64,000 nt of DNA from Bacillus sp. SA1-12 (GCF_000981385.1 NZ_LATZ01000004.1:165494-229493), one strand, 5' to 3'; positions 51,019 through 60,167 are shown, counted from the first letter of the stretch. Numbers and translations: made by a program. Notes: generated from the letters alone by a model not told the origin.

Positions 51019-51663
51019 ATGGAAAAGAAGTTAAACATTTTGAGTCAGAATGACCCGATACTGGGTAAATTTATAGAAGTTATTGGAGAGTTGAAACTAA
51101 ATCAACGAGATGATCATTATCTTTCACTTGTTAAATCCATCATTGGTCAACAACTCTCAGTGAAAGCTGCAGGAACAATTATTGATCGTTTTGAAAAATT
51201 ATTAGGTGGAATCATTACACCTGAAAAAGTATTTATGCTTTCAGAGGATGAAATAAGAAGCAGTGGTATATCCCGATCAAAAACAAACTATATAAAAGAT
51301 TTATCGCAGAAAGTGTTAAATAAAGAAGTGAGATTAGATACTCTTAAGGCCTTACCTAATGATGAAGTTATTGCTGAATTAACTAGTGTAAAAGGTATCG
51401 GAAAATGGACAGCTGAAATGTTTTTGATTTTTTCTCTTGGCAGAGAAAATGTTTTATCCTATTTGGATGTTGGATTACAACGCGGAGCAAAATGGTTATA
51501 TAACAGTGATGACGGGAGAAAGGTTTTGGAGGAAAAAGGCGGAAGCTGGGATCCCTACCATTCAATCGCTTCACTCTATCTATGGGAAGCAGTGAATCGA
51601 GATTTTGTTAAGACTCATAAATCGTTTGAAGACTTTTTACAACTACATGATTCTAAGCTATAG
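51019..51663 (+). CDS. DNA-3-methyladenine glycosylase II (AlkA/YfjP type)
   Basis: A 214-residue base-excision repair enzyme that removes alkylated purines. SIIGQQLSVKAAGTIIDRF starts the helix bundle, the helix-hairpin-helix is ELTSVKGIGKWTAEMFLIFS and the catalytic aspartate is in VLSYLDVGLQRG. ATG 51019 follows TTAGGTGATCG; the GTG nine bases upstream is less likely. It lacks the AlkA N-terminal domain, like the short glycosylases of Bacillus. Confidence 0.9.
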   Translation: MEKKLNILSQNDPILGKFIEVIGELKLNQRDDHYLSLVKSIIGQQLSVKAAGTIIDRFEKLLGGIITPEKVFMLSEDEIRSSGISRSKTNYIKDLSQKVLNKEVRLDTLKALPNDEVIAELTSVKGIGKWTAEMFLIFSLGRENVLSYLDVGLQRGAKWLYNSDDGRKVLEEKGGSWDPYHSIASLYLWEAVNRDFVKTHKSFEDFLQLHDSKL

Positions 51664-52003
51664 CCAGGATTTTCGAGAAATGTCCCAGTAATCCTTTATT
51701 TCCATAATGGTTTTAACTGGAAGTTATATAAAGAATCCTCAGATAAAATCAACTTAATTTCTTACAGATGTGATCCTTAGCCTCTAGGCTAGGGATTATT
51801 CGATTAAAATCAATTTGGTATTTTCTTATTTAATCCGCTTAGGAGATGATTGCAGAAGAGAAATCCTAAACCACTAAAATTTGAAGACGTAAAATTCCAT
51901 TAGTTTTAGCGATTTAGGTTTTTTAACTCCCATTCAATCGTTTATGTTAACAGAAAGCTCAATTTGTAAATTTCTTAACAATCCCTATACATTAACGCAT
52001 TAC
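51664..52003. other. Spacer with a terminator hairpin
   Basis: ATCCTTAGCC-TCTA-GGCTAGGGAT (51773-51796) probably ends the glycosylase transcript. The rest has no gene I can support. Confidence 0.45.
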
Positions 52004-52462
52004 CTAAATCTTACAAAAGTAGGATCGAAATTCATCATCAAGTTTAAAACCTTGTTTTTCCCAAAATGTCCATGCTTGTTTATTTTCATGTTCAACTGAA
52101 AGCTCTATACCCTTTGGTTTAGTTAGTATGGTAAATTCTTTTACATTCGAGAAAAGCTGTTTTCCCACTCCAAGGTTACGAAAATCCTCAGAAATAAAAA
52201 AGTCATTTAGTAACCATACACGTTGTAATGATAGGGAGGAAAAAACAGGGTATAGTTGGGCAAATCCAATGATTTCATTATCTTTTTCGGCAATAAAGAT
52301 CACCGATTCAAGTCTTTCAAATTTTGCAAATAAAAAACAAAGCACTTCTTGCGGGTTTTTTTCTTGTTTAAAATACTCACGATAGGAATCAAAGATTGGA
52401 ACTAACTTTGGTAAATCTTGAATTGTTGCTTGTCTTATGAAAAAGTTATGACCTATTTTCAT
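52004..52462 (-). CDS. GNAT family N-acetyltransferase
   Basis: A 152-residue acetyl-CoA-dependent acetyltransferase. The N-terminal strand-helix (FFIRQATIQDLPKLVPIFDS), NEIIGFAQLYPVFSS, and the acetyl-CoA pyrophosphate loop EDFRNLGVGKQLFSNVKEF mark the fold. Start is ATG 52462 behind AAGGAG; a TTG six codons upstream is less likely. Substrate unknown. Confidence 0.88.
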   Translation of the reverse strand: MKIGHNFFIRQATIQDLPKLVPIFDSYREYFKQEKNPQEVLCFLFAKFERLESVIFIAEKDNEIIGFAQLYPVFSSLSLQRVWLLNDFFISEDFRNLGVGKQLFSNVKEFTILTKPKGIELSVEHENKQAWTFWEKQGFKLDDEFRSYFCKI

Positions 52463-52503
52463 ACTCCTTATCTCCTTCAATGACCATCACTAAATCAGGC
52501 ACA

Positions 52504-53126
52504 TTAGATTTTTAGTAAATCTAATATGTCCTTCGGTTCCTTTAAGATGTAGTCTGCTGATTTAAAGGATTCGGCTGTTTTCGCCCCCCATAAAGCAAGT
52601 GCAAATTTCACTCCGGCACTGTTGGCGCAATGCATATCATAAATCGAATCTCCAATATAGACTGCTTCATCTGGAGCGGCATTTAATTCGGATAAGCAAG
52701 CTAGAAGTGGCTCCGGATGTGGTTTGTGTCTTTTTGTATCATCGGCACAAATGGTGTGTTCAAAAAATGAACTTAATCCAAATGGGTCAAATTCATCTTT
52801 TATTCCTGCCTTGTTTTTGATGTGACAATGCCTATTTTGACAGGACTTTCTGATACTTTTTTTAATAGATCTTCAAAATCATCAAACAGTTTTACTTCGT
52901 GAGAGAAGTCTAGTACTGCTTGTGACCACTTTGGATGGACACGTTCCACATCACTTATATTTAGTTTTCTCAGCGTTTCCTTTCCCGGAATTCCTAAAGC
53001 AAATCTTAAATCATGTAATGGATACTCCTTACCCTCTTCTCTTAAAACCTGTTGCAGGGATTTTAGGATAGCTTTTTCGGTATCTAATATGGTTCCATCT
53101 ACATCAAAAATAATACAATTAGGCAA
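52504..53126 (-). pseudogene. HAD-IA family hydrolase with one-base frameshift
   Basis: The first half starts at TTG 53126 (AAGGAGGGG seven bases before) with the nucleophile motif IIFDVDGTILDTEKAI and runs to VKIGIVTSKTRQE before a stop at 52800. The other frame then continues AGIKDEFDPFGLSSFF ... HKPHPEPLLACLSEL ... VYIGDSIYDMHCANSAGVKF to TAA 52504. Motif II (Ser/Thr), motif III (Lys) and motif IV (GDSxxD) are all intact across the joint. Adding one G in the GG at about 52809 rejoins the gene. It would be a phosphoglycolate-phosphatase-like enzyme. Confidence 0.82.
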
Positions 53127-53235
53127 ACTATATCCCCTCCTTTGTCTATCACAAACCACATTTTATCATAAAATGATTATGGCAAATTTCCTATTTCCAA
53201 GGTATTCCACTACTACATAATTAATCATATTTTTC

Positions 53236-53264
53236 TTTACAAGCTCATAAACTTATTTTAAACT
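53236..53264 (+). promoter_or_regulatory. Candidate sigma-A promoter of ycgRQ
   Basis: TTTACA (53236-53241), 17 bases, TAAACT (53259-53264). The predicted start lies within the Zur-like box that follows. Confidence 0.55.
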
Positions 53265-53266
53265 AC

Positions 53267-53287
53267 AAAGCGTAACAATTACGATTT
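53267..53287 (+). promoter_or_regulatory. Zur box
   Basis: The 21-base site starts AAAGCGTAAC and ends ATTACGATTT. The B. subtilis consensus is a 7-1-7 palindrome TCGTAAT-N-ATTACGA with AAA/TTT flanks; I count two mismatches, both in the left half. It sits directly after the -10 box, a repression position. Confidence 0.7.
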
Positions 53288-53384
53288 ATTCTTCTAGTAA
53301 AAATCATATTAACCATTCTACTTATGTGAGCAGCTTTATATAAATAGTAAGAAGAAAAAATGAACTTAATAGTGGGAGGAAAAT

Positions 53385-54383
53385 ATGTCTCGGATACTTC
53401 GTGCAAATATTATTGATCTTACCGGTGTCTTTTTGATCGTCGTTGCTCTATTTCTTATTTCATTCAGCTCCGGATTTGCATTACCTTCTAGTTTCCCATC
53501 TTCTTTGTTAGATTTAAATACGATTTTTATCAGTATTTTAATAGAAGCTCTGCCTTTTGTATTAATAGGGGTGCTGATAGCGGGTGTCATTCAAATCTTT
53601 GTAACAGAAGAACATATTAGCCGGTTCATTCCGAAAAATAGACTGTTGGCCGTGCTGATGAGCTGTGTGGTCGGTGCGTTATTTCCTGCTTGTGAATGCG
53701 GAATTGTTCCGATTATCCGGAGGCTTGTGACCAAGGGGGTACCAATTTATGCTGCTATCGGCTTTATGCTGACTGGTCCATTAATCAATCCGATTGTGAT
53801 CGCTTCAACCTATATGGCATTTGGCAATGATGCAAAAATTGCTATCTTACGAATGGGAGTAGGTTTTGTTATTGCTATATTGGTTGCATTTGCAGTAAGC
53901 TGCCTTTTTAAAGGACAGCAATTTAAAGCACAGGTTACAAACGGTCATTCTCACAAAAAGGCAAACAACGAAGCTTTTACGAATCGACTTTGGTCAATGC
54001 TGACTCACTCAATCGATGAATTTTTTGATATGGCGAAATACTTAATCATGGGTGCCTTTTTAGCGGCCTTTGTTCAAACATATCTACCTGCAAAAAATTT
54101 GCTTGCAGCAGGTAATGATCCCGTCTCATCCTTACTGGTTATGATGGGACTGGCTTATGTTTTATCACTCTGCTCTGAAGCAGACGCTTTTATTGGCGCA
54201 TCCTTTAGCAGTATTTTCCCAACCTCATCCATCCTTGGATTTTTAACCTTTGGACCAATGATTGATTTAAAGAATACCTTGATGATGCTAAGCGTCTTCC
54301 GAGTCAAGTTCGTCATTTCTGTGCTTGGTCTAGTTGCTGCATCTGTATTTATCATCATCATGCTGCTGCAAAGCTTTCTTTAG
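53385..54383 (+). CDS. ycgR: Permease of the UPF0718/DUF318 family (YcgR)
   Basis: A 332-residue polytopic protein with about eight transmembrane helices. The family fingerprints are GALFPACECGIVPIIRRL (a Cys-x-Cys motif) and LTGPLINPIVIASTYMAF in the first half, repeated in the second as LSLCSEADAFIGASF and FLTFGPMIDLKNTLMM. The pair with YcgQ, twelve bases downstream, is conserved. A Zur box upstream makes a role under zinc starvation likely. The ATG follows GGGAGG. Whether it moves zinc, a chelate or something else is not known to me. Confidence 0.88.
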   Translation: MSRILRANIIDLTGVFLIVVALFLISFSSGFALPSSFPSSLLDLNTIFISILIEALPFVLIGVLIAGVIQIFVTEEHISRFIPKNRLLAVLMSCVVGALFPACECGIVPIIRRLVTKGVPIYAAIGFMLTGPLINPIVIASTYMAFGNDAKIAILRMGVGFVIAILVAFAVSCLFKGQQFKAQVTNGHSHKKANNEAFTNRLWSMLTHSIDEFFDMAKYLIMGAFLAAFVQTYLPAKNLLAAGNDPVSSLLVMMGLAYVLSLCSEADAFIGASFSSIFPTSSILGFLTFGPMIDLKNTLMMLSVFRVKFVISVLGLVAASVFIIIMLLQSFL

Positions 54384-54395
54384 GAGGGATCATCT

Positions 54396-55331
54396 GTGAC
54401 ATTCCATATTCAGCAAGCGCTGAGAGCACTTATTTTACTGACGTTTACACTATTTATTTTTAAGCTTCATGTTACAGGAGAAACGGCAAAATTTATTAAT
54501 CCTAAATACGAAGGTTTGAGCCAGTCTGCGGCCGTTATTTTCTTGCTGTTATTTATTGTTCAGCTGACAAGAATATGGTCCGTAAAGGAAACTCATCATC
54601 CTCATTGTCAGCATGACCATGAGGAACATACTTGTGATCACCACCATCATGATCATGGTGATACTCCTTTTACGATAAAAAAGCTCGTTTCTTATTCTAT
54701 TATTGTTTTCCCTTTGTTAACAGGTTTCGTGCTCCCGGCAAAGATTTTGGACGCCTCTATTGCTGATAAAAAAGGCGGCATGGCGATTTTAACAAGCCAA
54801 AAACAAACAACGAGTGGCGAAAGCTCTGAACAAGAGGAAGAAACGCAGGCCAAAGAAAATACGGTACATGAAGAAAACGCAGAACCGAATAACTTGGAAC
54901 AAAACGTTTTGACAAAAGAAGAATATGATCAGCTTACACAAAATTTATCGCAAAGTTCTGCTATCGTGATGGATGATAAAATGTTTGCTGCCTATTATGA
55001 TGAAATCAATATGAATATTAAAGCATTTAAAGGCAAGCAAATTGAATTAAAAGGATTTGTTTACAAAGAAGATGGTCTCAATCAAAATCAAGCAGTGCTT
55101 TCTCGATTTTTAATTACCCACTGTGTAGCAGACTCCAGTATCATTGGGTTTCTGACAGAATTCCCTGAGGCCCTGACAGTCAATGAGGATACATGGATTG
55201 AAGCAAAGGGCGTATTGGACATTGGTTCATATAATGGAACTGAGCTCCCAATCATTAGGATTACCCATTGGACACAAATAAATGAACCTAAGGAGCCTTA
55301 TCTTTATCCAATTAGCGTCAAAATCATGTAA
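54396..55331 (+). CDS. ycgQ: TIGR03943/UPF0703 family protein (YcgQ), His-rich
   Basis: A 311-residue membrane protein with two or three N-terminal helices, a cytoplasmic or external histidine-rich loop (HHPHCQHDHEEHTCDHHHHD at about 66-85), another helix (KKLVSYSIIVFPLLTGFVLP) and a C-terminal beta-rich domain with the conserved LITHCVADSSIIGFLTEF (His-Cys pair). The GTG start follows AGGAGGG, twelve bases after ycgR, in the same transcript. The His loop and the Zur box suggest it binds zinc and works with the permease. Confidence 0.85.
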   Translation: MTFHIQQALRALILLTFTLFIFKLHVTGETAKFINPKYEGLSQSAAVIFLLLFIVQLTRIWSVKETHHPHCQHDHEEHTCDHHHHDHGDTPFTIKKLVSYSIIVFPLLTGFVLPAKILDASIADKKGGMAILTSQKQTTSGESSEQEEETQAKENTVHEENAEPNNLEQNVLTKEEYDQLTQNLSQSSAIVMDDKMFAAYYDEINMNIKAFKGKQIELKGFVYKEDGLNQNQAVLSRFLITHCVADSSIIGFLTEFPEALTVNEDTWIEAKGVLDIGSYNGTELPIIRITHWTQINEPKEPYLYPISVKIM

Positions 55332-55457
55332 ATTCAAAAGCAGAAGCTGAATGTTTCATCTAATTTAGCTTCTGTTCTTTTATGTCATTTCTTTGTTTTA
55401 CTATCACAATGTTTACGAGAACAGACTAAAAAAGACAATCGGAAGAATTGATTGCCT

Positions 55458-55697
55458 TTAGATTCTTATTCTATTCGTGGAGTTATCAATATAATTTATT
55501 CCTTTTTCCGTTACTTCAACATTTAATACATTTCCAAAATTCACTTGTCTTATTAATCCTTCATTCTTCAAGTCCCCGCAAATCTTTGCGAAGTCTTCTG
55601 CTGTAACATTGCAGGCTGCTGCTGTCGTTACCTTACCGTCTAAAAGCGATGATAAAATGGCTATTCTTCCATTTATAAAAGATAAATTCTCGTTCAT
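55458..55697 (-). CDS. Small winged-helix-like protein
   Basis: A 79-residue protein of helices and a beta-hairpin: NGRIAILSSLLDGKVTTAAA, EDFAKICGDLKNEGLIRQVN and VLNVEVTEKGINYID, the wing and terminal helix of a MarR/PadR-like fold. No family assigned. ATG follows GGTGGAGGTG. May be a small DNA-binding regulator of a neighbouring gene; nothing shows which. Confidence 0.65.
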   Translation of the reverse strand: MNENLSFINGRIAILSSLLDGKVTTAAACNVTAEDFAKICGDLKNEGLIRQVNFGNVLNVEVTEKGINYIDNSTNRIRI

Positions 55698-55758
55698 TCT
55701 CTCACCTCCACCACTATTATCGGTTAGAGGGGGTTACTTCCATACTATACATGCTGCT

Positions 55759-56256
55759 TTATTTATTCTTTGTTTTAAAAATTTGAATTGGTCCTTTCCA
55801 ATTAATTCTTTGAATTTCTTTATAATTGTCTTTTGTGTATTCAGAAATGACCTTTCTCCAAAACGTTTGAGCCGGAACGTTCTCTTCTATTTCTGCAACC
55901 TCCCAGTTTCCAGGGAACAAATCAAATAAATAAAATGCCGTATGTTTACCGATACCTTCTTTTCGAAACTTTTTCATAATGAAAAATTCAGCCATGGAAA
56001 AATAATATTCCTTATGTAATGTTTCATGAGTTATTTTCCGCACGAGGGCAAAACCTGCAAATTTCTCATTCACTTTAATCAGAAATGGAAAACGTTCAGG
56101 TTCTGTCCAATAATGATCTAAATACTTATAACCATACTCTCCATATTCATTAACATCTTCTGGATCATATTCACTGAAATCGTATTTATAAAACTCTAGT
56201 AATCTCCTTAATACCGTTTTTTGCCCGACGGATGCATTTTCAATTTGTATTTTCAT
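55759..56256 (-). CDS. GNAT family N-acetyltransferase
   Basis: A 165-residue acetyltransferase: N-terminal helix VLRRLLEFYKYDFSEYDPED, the core strands FLIKVNEKFAGFALVRKI, and the acetyl-CoA loop AEFFIMKKFRKEGIGKHTAF. Terminal WKGPIQIFKTKNK completes the fold. The ATG follows GGGAGG. Probably small-molecule or protein acetylation; substrate unknown. Confidence 0.85.
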   Translation of the reverse strand: MKIQIENASVGQKTVLRRLLEFYKYDFSEYDPEDVNEYGEYGYKYLDHYWTEPERFPFLIKVNEKFAGFALVRKITHETLHKEYYFSMAEFFIMKKFRKEGIGKHTAFYLFDLFPGNWEVAEIEENVPAQTFWRKVISEYTKDNYKEIQRINWKGPIQIFKTKNK

Positions 56257-56321
56257 TTTTTTATCCTCCCAGTTTGACTTTTAAAATTGCAATATACAAA
56301 GCGAAATTCTCCTCTTTTTAA

Positions 56322-56530
56322 CTAAACATATAAAAACAGACTTTCCTTTAACTTCTCAATAGAATAATAATTAGCTTCTTCTTTTTTAGGCTTATTTTCA
56401 CATACTAAAAGTTCTGCAGCAGGAGGGAAAACACCTTTCATTTTCCCTTCAAATACAGAATCATTTCATCAGAAAACTTGAAAGGCAGGACCAATAAATG
56501 CCCACTTCCTCACGTATCATTCATTCATTT
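56322..56530 (-). pseudogene. Possible decayed gene
   Basis: Minus-strand segments have protein-like runs (VFEGKMKGVFPPAAELLVCE and on to KLKESLFLYV, stop 56322) but the parts lie in different frames and no start or ribosome site is visible. I list it as a remnant rather than a gene. Confidence 0.25.
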
Positions 56531-56534
56531 TTGA

Positions 56535-57197
56535 TTAATATAAAGAGATAATATTTTTCACAATAAAATATCCTGTATAAACAGATTGTCCAAGAAGAAT
56601 TACCCCTAAAATCATAGCCGGGATTATTTTGATCCTGGCAAAAAATCCTGACAAGGCTGGGTTCCTCCGTTTAAGAAGAATCTCCATGCACACTTGAATG
56701 CCGTTCATAATCGATTGGATAAGGATGAAGGATGCTAGAAGGATACTTATATGCATAAGTAAGATGTCATACCTAAAATAAATCGGCAAAGCTAGTAAGC
56801 TACTAAAAGACAATGCCCAGAGGATTCCCCAAACATTTCGTATCCAAAATAACATCGCAATCCCTATCACTCCGATAAACAAATAGATAATATACTCATA
56901 GTTTTGTTTTGATACTAAATAAAATAAGCCAATGGCCGCGAGTGACTCTCCTGTATATCCTGCATAGTTGATAAGCGTGTGTGTAAATCGTGGATGTTCA
57001 CTGTTTAAGTTCTGTTTGTTATGCAATGTCATTTTATTGAACACCCCCCCTGTTAAAATGACACGAATGACCTCGTGGAGGAGGGTGTTGCAGAGAGAAA
57101 AATACACTCTTACATAAGGAATTTGGGATACGATCAATGCAGTAAGCAAGTAAACATAAATAGGAAATGTATAATTGAAGTTTAGATTCAGATTCAT
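56535..57197 (-). CDS. M50-like membrane protein with incomplete zinc motif
   Basis: A 220-residue polytopic protein whose first membrane hairpin resembles the M50B site-2-protease-like family: TLLHEVIRVILTGGVFNKMT corresponds to the usual HExxHxxxAxxTGGxVxxxx, but the second zinc-binding histidine is arginine (HEVIR). Later NYAGYTGESLAAIGLFYL fits the membrane segment that follows. Zinc binding and proteolysis should therefore be lost. Start ATG 57197, behind AAAGGAG. It precedes no other gene in the run; PspA is upstream on the same strand, 80 bases away. Confidence 0.65.
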   Translation of the reverse strand: MNLNLNFNYTFPIYVYLLTALIVSQIPYVRVYFSLCNTLLHEVIRVILTGGVFNKMTLHNKQNLNSEHPRFTHTLINYAGYTGESLAAIGLFYLVSKQNYEYIIYLFIGVIGIAMLFWIRNVWGILWALSFSSLLALPIYFRYDILLMHISILLASFILIQSIMNGIQVCMEILLKRRNPALSGFFARIKIIPAMILGVILLGQSVYTGYFIVKNIISLY

Positions 57198-57278
57198 GAT
57201 TAATTCTCCTTTCTTTTTCAGATTAAGAAAAGAAGCACCTAAGCATATCGCGCTGGTGCTTTCTTTCCAGTATTCATC

Positions 57279-57959
57279 CTATTCCGACTTAAAAAGACTC
57301 TCTTTTTCACCCTTTAGCTTGTCCAGCTCTCTATTTAATTCCTCTTCATTGACATAGTTTCTGAAGGAAGCTTCATGCTGTGCCAAAGGATTAACTAAAT
57401 GGCTGCCCGCTTGTACTTCTGCTTCCATTAATAAAATTCGTTCTTCTGCACGGGCAACCCCTCTGGCAATCGTTTCTGTCTGGAAGGAAGCCGTTGTATT
57501 CTGAATTTGTTTAATTGACTGAGCCACATTTACTCGCGAAGCCAATAGAACTTTCTTATTTTGCAGTTCATAATAGATTTCCAGAAGCTCACTTACTTTT
57601 TCCTTGAGAAGTTGTGTTTGTCCTTGAATTGCATCGTATTGCTGTTGATAAAGACTTAGTTGCTTTTCGTGAAGTAATTTTTCTTGAATCGCCAGTTTCG
57701 CGATCGAATCCTCCTCATGCTCGACAGCCAGCTTTGCCTGTCTGTTTCTTTTCTCCACTATATTTTTTGTTTCAAGAATAAGCGCAGCTTGTTTATTTTC
57801 TGCAAATATCTGCCGAGAAAGAGCCTTCTGAGCATTAGCCATTTCTTTCTCCATTTCTCTCGTATATTCATTCAACATGGCAATTGGATCTTCCATCCCA
57901 TCTAGCAGTTGATTAATATCAGCTTTTGCAATTGTTTTTATTCTTTTAAAAATTCCCAT
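57279..57959 (-). CDS. PspA/IM30 (LiaH-like) family protein
   Basis: A 226-residue ESCRT-III-like coiled-coil protein that coats and protects stressed membranes. GIFKRIKTIAKADINQLLDG and MEDPIAMLNEYTREMEKEM give the membrane-binding N-terminus; two long helices with heptad Leu/Gln/Lys runs follow, and AEERILLMEAEVQAGSHLV marks the end. ATG 57959 is chosen to match the family N-terminus (MGIFKRI). It overlaps the 3' end of the upstream Gly/His-rich gene, so the two are co-translated, as liaI-liaH in B. subtilis. Confidence 0.9.
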   Translation of the reverse strand: MGIFKRIKTIAKADINQLLDGMEDPIAMLNEYTREMEKEMANAQKALSRQIFAENKQAALILETKNIVEKRNRQAKLAVEHEEDSIAKLAIQEKLLHEKQLSLYQQQYDAIQGQTQLLKEKVSELLEIYYELQNKKVLLASRVNVAQSIKQIQNTTASFQTETIARGVARAEERILLMEAEVQAGSHLVNPLAQHEASFRNYVNEEELNRELDKLKGEKESLFKSE

Positions 57960-57960
57960 C

Positions 57961-58362
57961 CTACTCATTCTCCTTTTTCGTTGTTACATTTTTTTCCCAC
58001 TGATCTAAGAAGCTCTCATTTTTGTTCATGACCGGTTGACGTGAACTCATCAGGGATGTATCAATAAACTGTTGCATCGAGGAAGCTTTCGCTTTCTTTC
58101 TAAGGAATTTCACTAAAAGAAACAAAATAGCGATTCCGATGATCAGGAATAATAGGAAGCCCAACCAGGAAAATCCAACATGATGAGGACCGTTTATCAT
58201 GTGGTGGCCACCGAAGCCTCCCCGCGGTCCCATACCACCTGGACCATGTCCATGAGGACCTCCTGCCAGAGCACTCTTCCCACCAAATAGAAAGTAGACT
58301 CCCAGCATCATTGGAGTGATGATCGTCCCCCAAAAGATTGATTTTTTGACTTTAGTATTCAT
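57961..58362 (-). CDS. Gly/His-rich membrane protein linked to PspA
   Basis: A 133-residue protein with two transmembrane helices (IFWGTIITPMMLGVYFLFGG and WLGFLLFLIIGIAILFLLVK) joined by a Gly/His/Pro/Met-rich loop (GPHGHGPGGMGPRGGFGGHH), then a basic and hydrophilic cytoplasmic tail. The loop could bind a metal. Position directly before pspA suggests a membrane partner. Start ATG 58362, ten bases after GGAGG. Not recognised as a known family. Confidence 0.65.
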   Translation of the reverse strand: MNTKVKKSIFWGTIITPMMLGVYFLFGGKSALAGGPHGHGPGGMGPRGGFGGHHMINGPHHVGFSWLGFLLFLIIGIAILFLLVKFLRKKAKASSMQQFIDTSLMSSRQPVMNKNESFLDQWEKNVTTKKENE

Positions 58363-58499
58363 CGTTTTCTTTCCTCCTTTCGATATCATTGGTTGTAGTT
58401 TAGTAGAGGTTGGTGAAAACTTGGTGAAAAGGAAGAGATTTTTAAAAAAATAATAGAGAATGGGAAAGTTAAGTTATTTGTGGTATATGTTGAGAAGAA

Positions 58500-58545
58500 A
58501 AAAGGATACCATCGGTCTTAGACCAATAGATACCCTACGCTGCTA
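58500..58545 (-). terminator. Weak terminator after the sugar transporter gene
   Basis: ATTGGTCT-A-AGACCGAT (a tight stem with one G-T pair) followed by GGTATCCTTTTTTC on the minus strand, about 120 bases after the iolT-like stop. Confidence 0.45.
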
Positions 58546-58665
58546 AATGAAGTTCAGTAATTCTGACTTGTTTATTTACCAATTTCTATTGATAGCGAAA
58601 TCGATGTGGTTGTTATGATAAATAGTTCTTCTGTAATAAAATTTTCGCCTTTCTTATTGGATCCC

Positions 58666-60096
58666 TTATCCGCTTATTTTTCGAATCTCTTCCGTTTCAT
58701 TTCTAAAATAACGCTCGACTTCTTCTAAACTCAATCCTTTTGTTTCCGGCAAATAATATATGATAAAAACAAGACCCAAAATACCAAATCCTGCAAAAAT
58801 AAAAAATGTCATAGAAATACCCACACTATTCATTAAAACCGGAAAGAAAAGACCTACAAGAAAGTTCATCATCCAGAGACAAAAAACTGCAGCTCCCATA
58901 CCTAATCCCCTTAAGCGCATTGGGAAAATTTCTGCTAATGTCAGCCATGTAAGCGGGCCAATCGAGCCTTGGTAAAACGCTAAAAACATGATAGTCATAG
59001 AAAGGACAAGATATGGAAGCCAATCGGAACCATCAAATACAATGGAAAATATGCCTATTAACACTAAAGACGTTGTTGTTCCTGCTAGACCTGTAATAAA
59101 CATTGGTCTTCTACCGACTTTCCCTAACAAATAGAGTCCAGTAATACATGCCAATACAGATATAATCCCATTTGCAATATTGGCAATTAACGCTACTTCT
59201 GTCTCGAAACCTGAATTTTGTAAGATTTGTGTACCATAATACATAATAGAATTTACGCCGGTTAATTGAGAAATAGCTCCAATCCCAATTCCGAGCAATA
59301 CAATATTTCGTATCCATTTTATATTTAAATCTTTTATTGATACCTTTGCTTGTTTGGATTCTAGTAAAATAGCCGTTTTGACTTCCTCTAATTCTGCAGA
59401 GGCTTGTTTTGGCTCCCTCACCTTTTTAAACACATCCAATGCGTCCCGGTCTCTTCTTTTTCCCGCAAGCCATCTCGGACTTTCAGGCATGAACAACATG
59501 CCAATTCCCAACACCGCTGCCGGAATAGCTGCAATAAGTAACATATAACGCCAAAAATGGCTTGTGTCTCCAAACATATTTCCAAGAAGTGCATTAAATA
59601 AAAAAGCCAAAAATTGCCCTGAGACAATCATTAATTCATTTTGAGTTACAAGTCTCCCTCTCTTTTCTGCAGGAGCCATTTCTGCTAAAAATGTTGGAAC
59701 AGTAACAGAAGCACCTCCGACTGCGATTCCTAAAATAAATCGGCTGATGATCATCATCAGAAAATTCGGTGCTAAGCTGCAACCAATGGTTGCTATGATA
59801 AAAACAACCGATAGTTGTAAGATTGTTTTACGCCTTCCTTGAAAGTCTGATAATCTGCCAACAAATAATGCACCAAACGCTGCCCCAAGCAATAAAGAGC
59901 TCGCAACAAATCCCTCACCTAACGGGTTTAAGTCTAGTTGTCCAGGCTGCGACATATATGGCAATGCCCCATTTATAACACCTGTATCATACCCAAATAA
60001 TAATCCCCCAAAAGTAGCGATGGTTACGACTAACATTAAGTATTTCCTAGAGGAATGATTCTCTCTTTCGTTTGAATACGCTTTCAGAATATTCAT
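58666..60096 (-). CDS. iolT: Inositol transporter (IolT-like sugar porter MFS)
   Basis: A 476-residue 12-helix proton symporter. It closely follows B. subtilis IolT: FGGLLFGYDTGVINGALPYM, LGAAFGALFVGRLSDFQGRR, GIAVGGASVTVPTFLAEMAP, KRGRLVTQNELMIVSGQFLA, QLTGVNSIMYYGTQILQNSG and PETKGLSLEEVERYF. The substrate is most likely myo-inositol or a related cyclitol. The start ATG 60096 precedes the Asn-rich N-terminus. Last gene of the operon with the two enzyme genes upstream, separated by 220 bases and a hairpin. Confidence 0.88.
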   Translation of the reverse strand: MNILKAYSNERENHSSRKYLMLVVTIATFGGLLFGYDTGVINGALPYMSQPGQLDLNPLGEGFVASSLLLGAAFGALFVGRLSDFQGRRKTILQLSVVFIIATIGCSLAPNFLMMIISRFILGIAVGGASVTVPTFLAEMAPAEKRGRLVTQNELMIVSGQFLAFLFNALLGNMFGDTSHFWRYMLLIAAIPAAVLGIGMLFMPESPRWLAGKRRDRDALDVFKKVREPKQASAELEEVKTAILLESKQAKVSIKDLNIKWIRNIVLLGIGIGAISQLTGVNSIMYYGTQILQNSGFETEVALIANIANGIISVLACITGLYLLGKVGRRPMFITGLAGTTTSLVLIGIFSIVFDGSDWLPYLVLSMTIMFLAFYQGSIGPLTWLTLAEIFPMRLRGLGMGAAVFCLWMMNFLVGLFFPVLMNSVGISMTFFIFAGFGILGLVFIIYYLPETKGLSLEEVERYFRNETEEIRKISG

Positions 60097-60167
60097 CTCC
60101 CTTACTAGATTATTTGATCAATCGAATTCTTTATGCTTTGGTGCTGCATCTTTTAGTCCTGCAGCAA

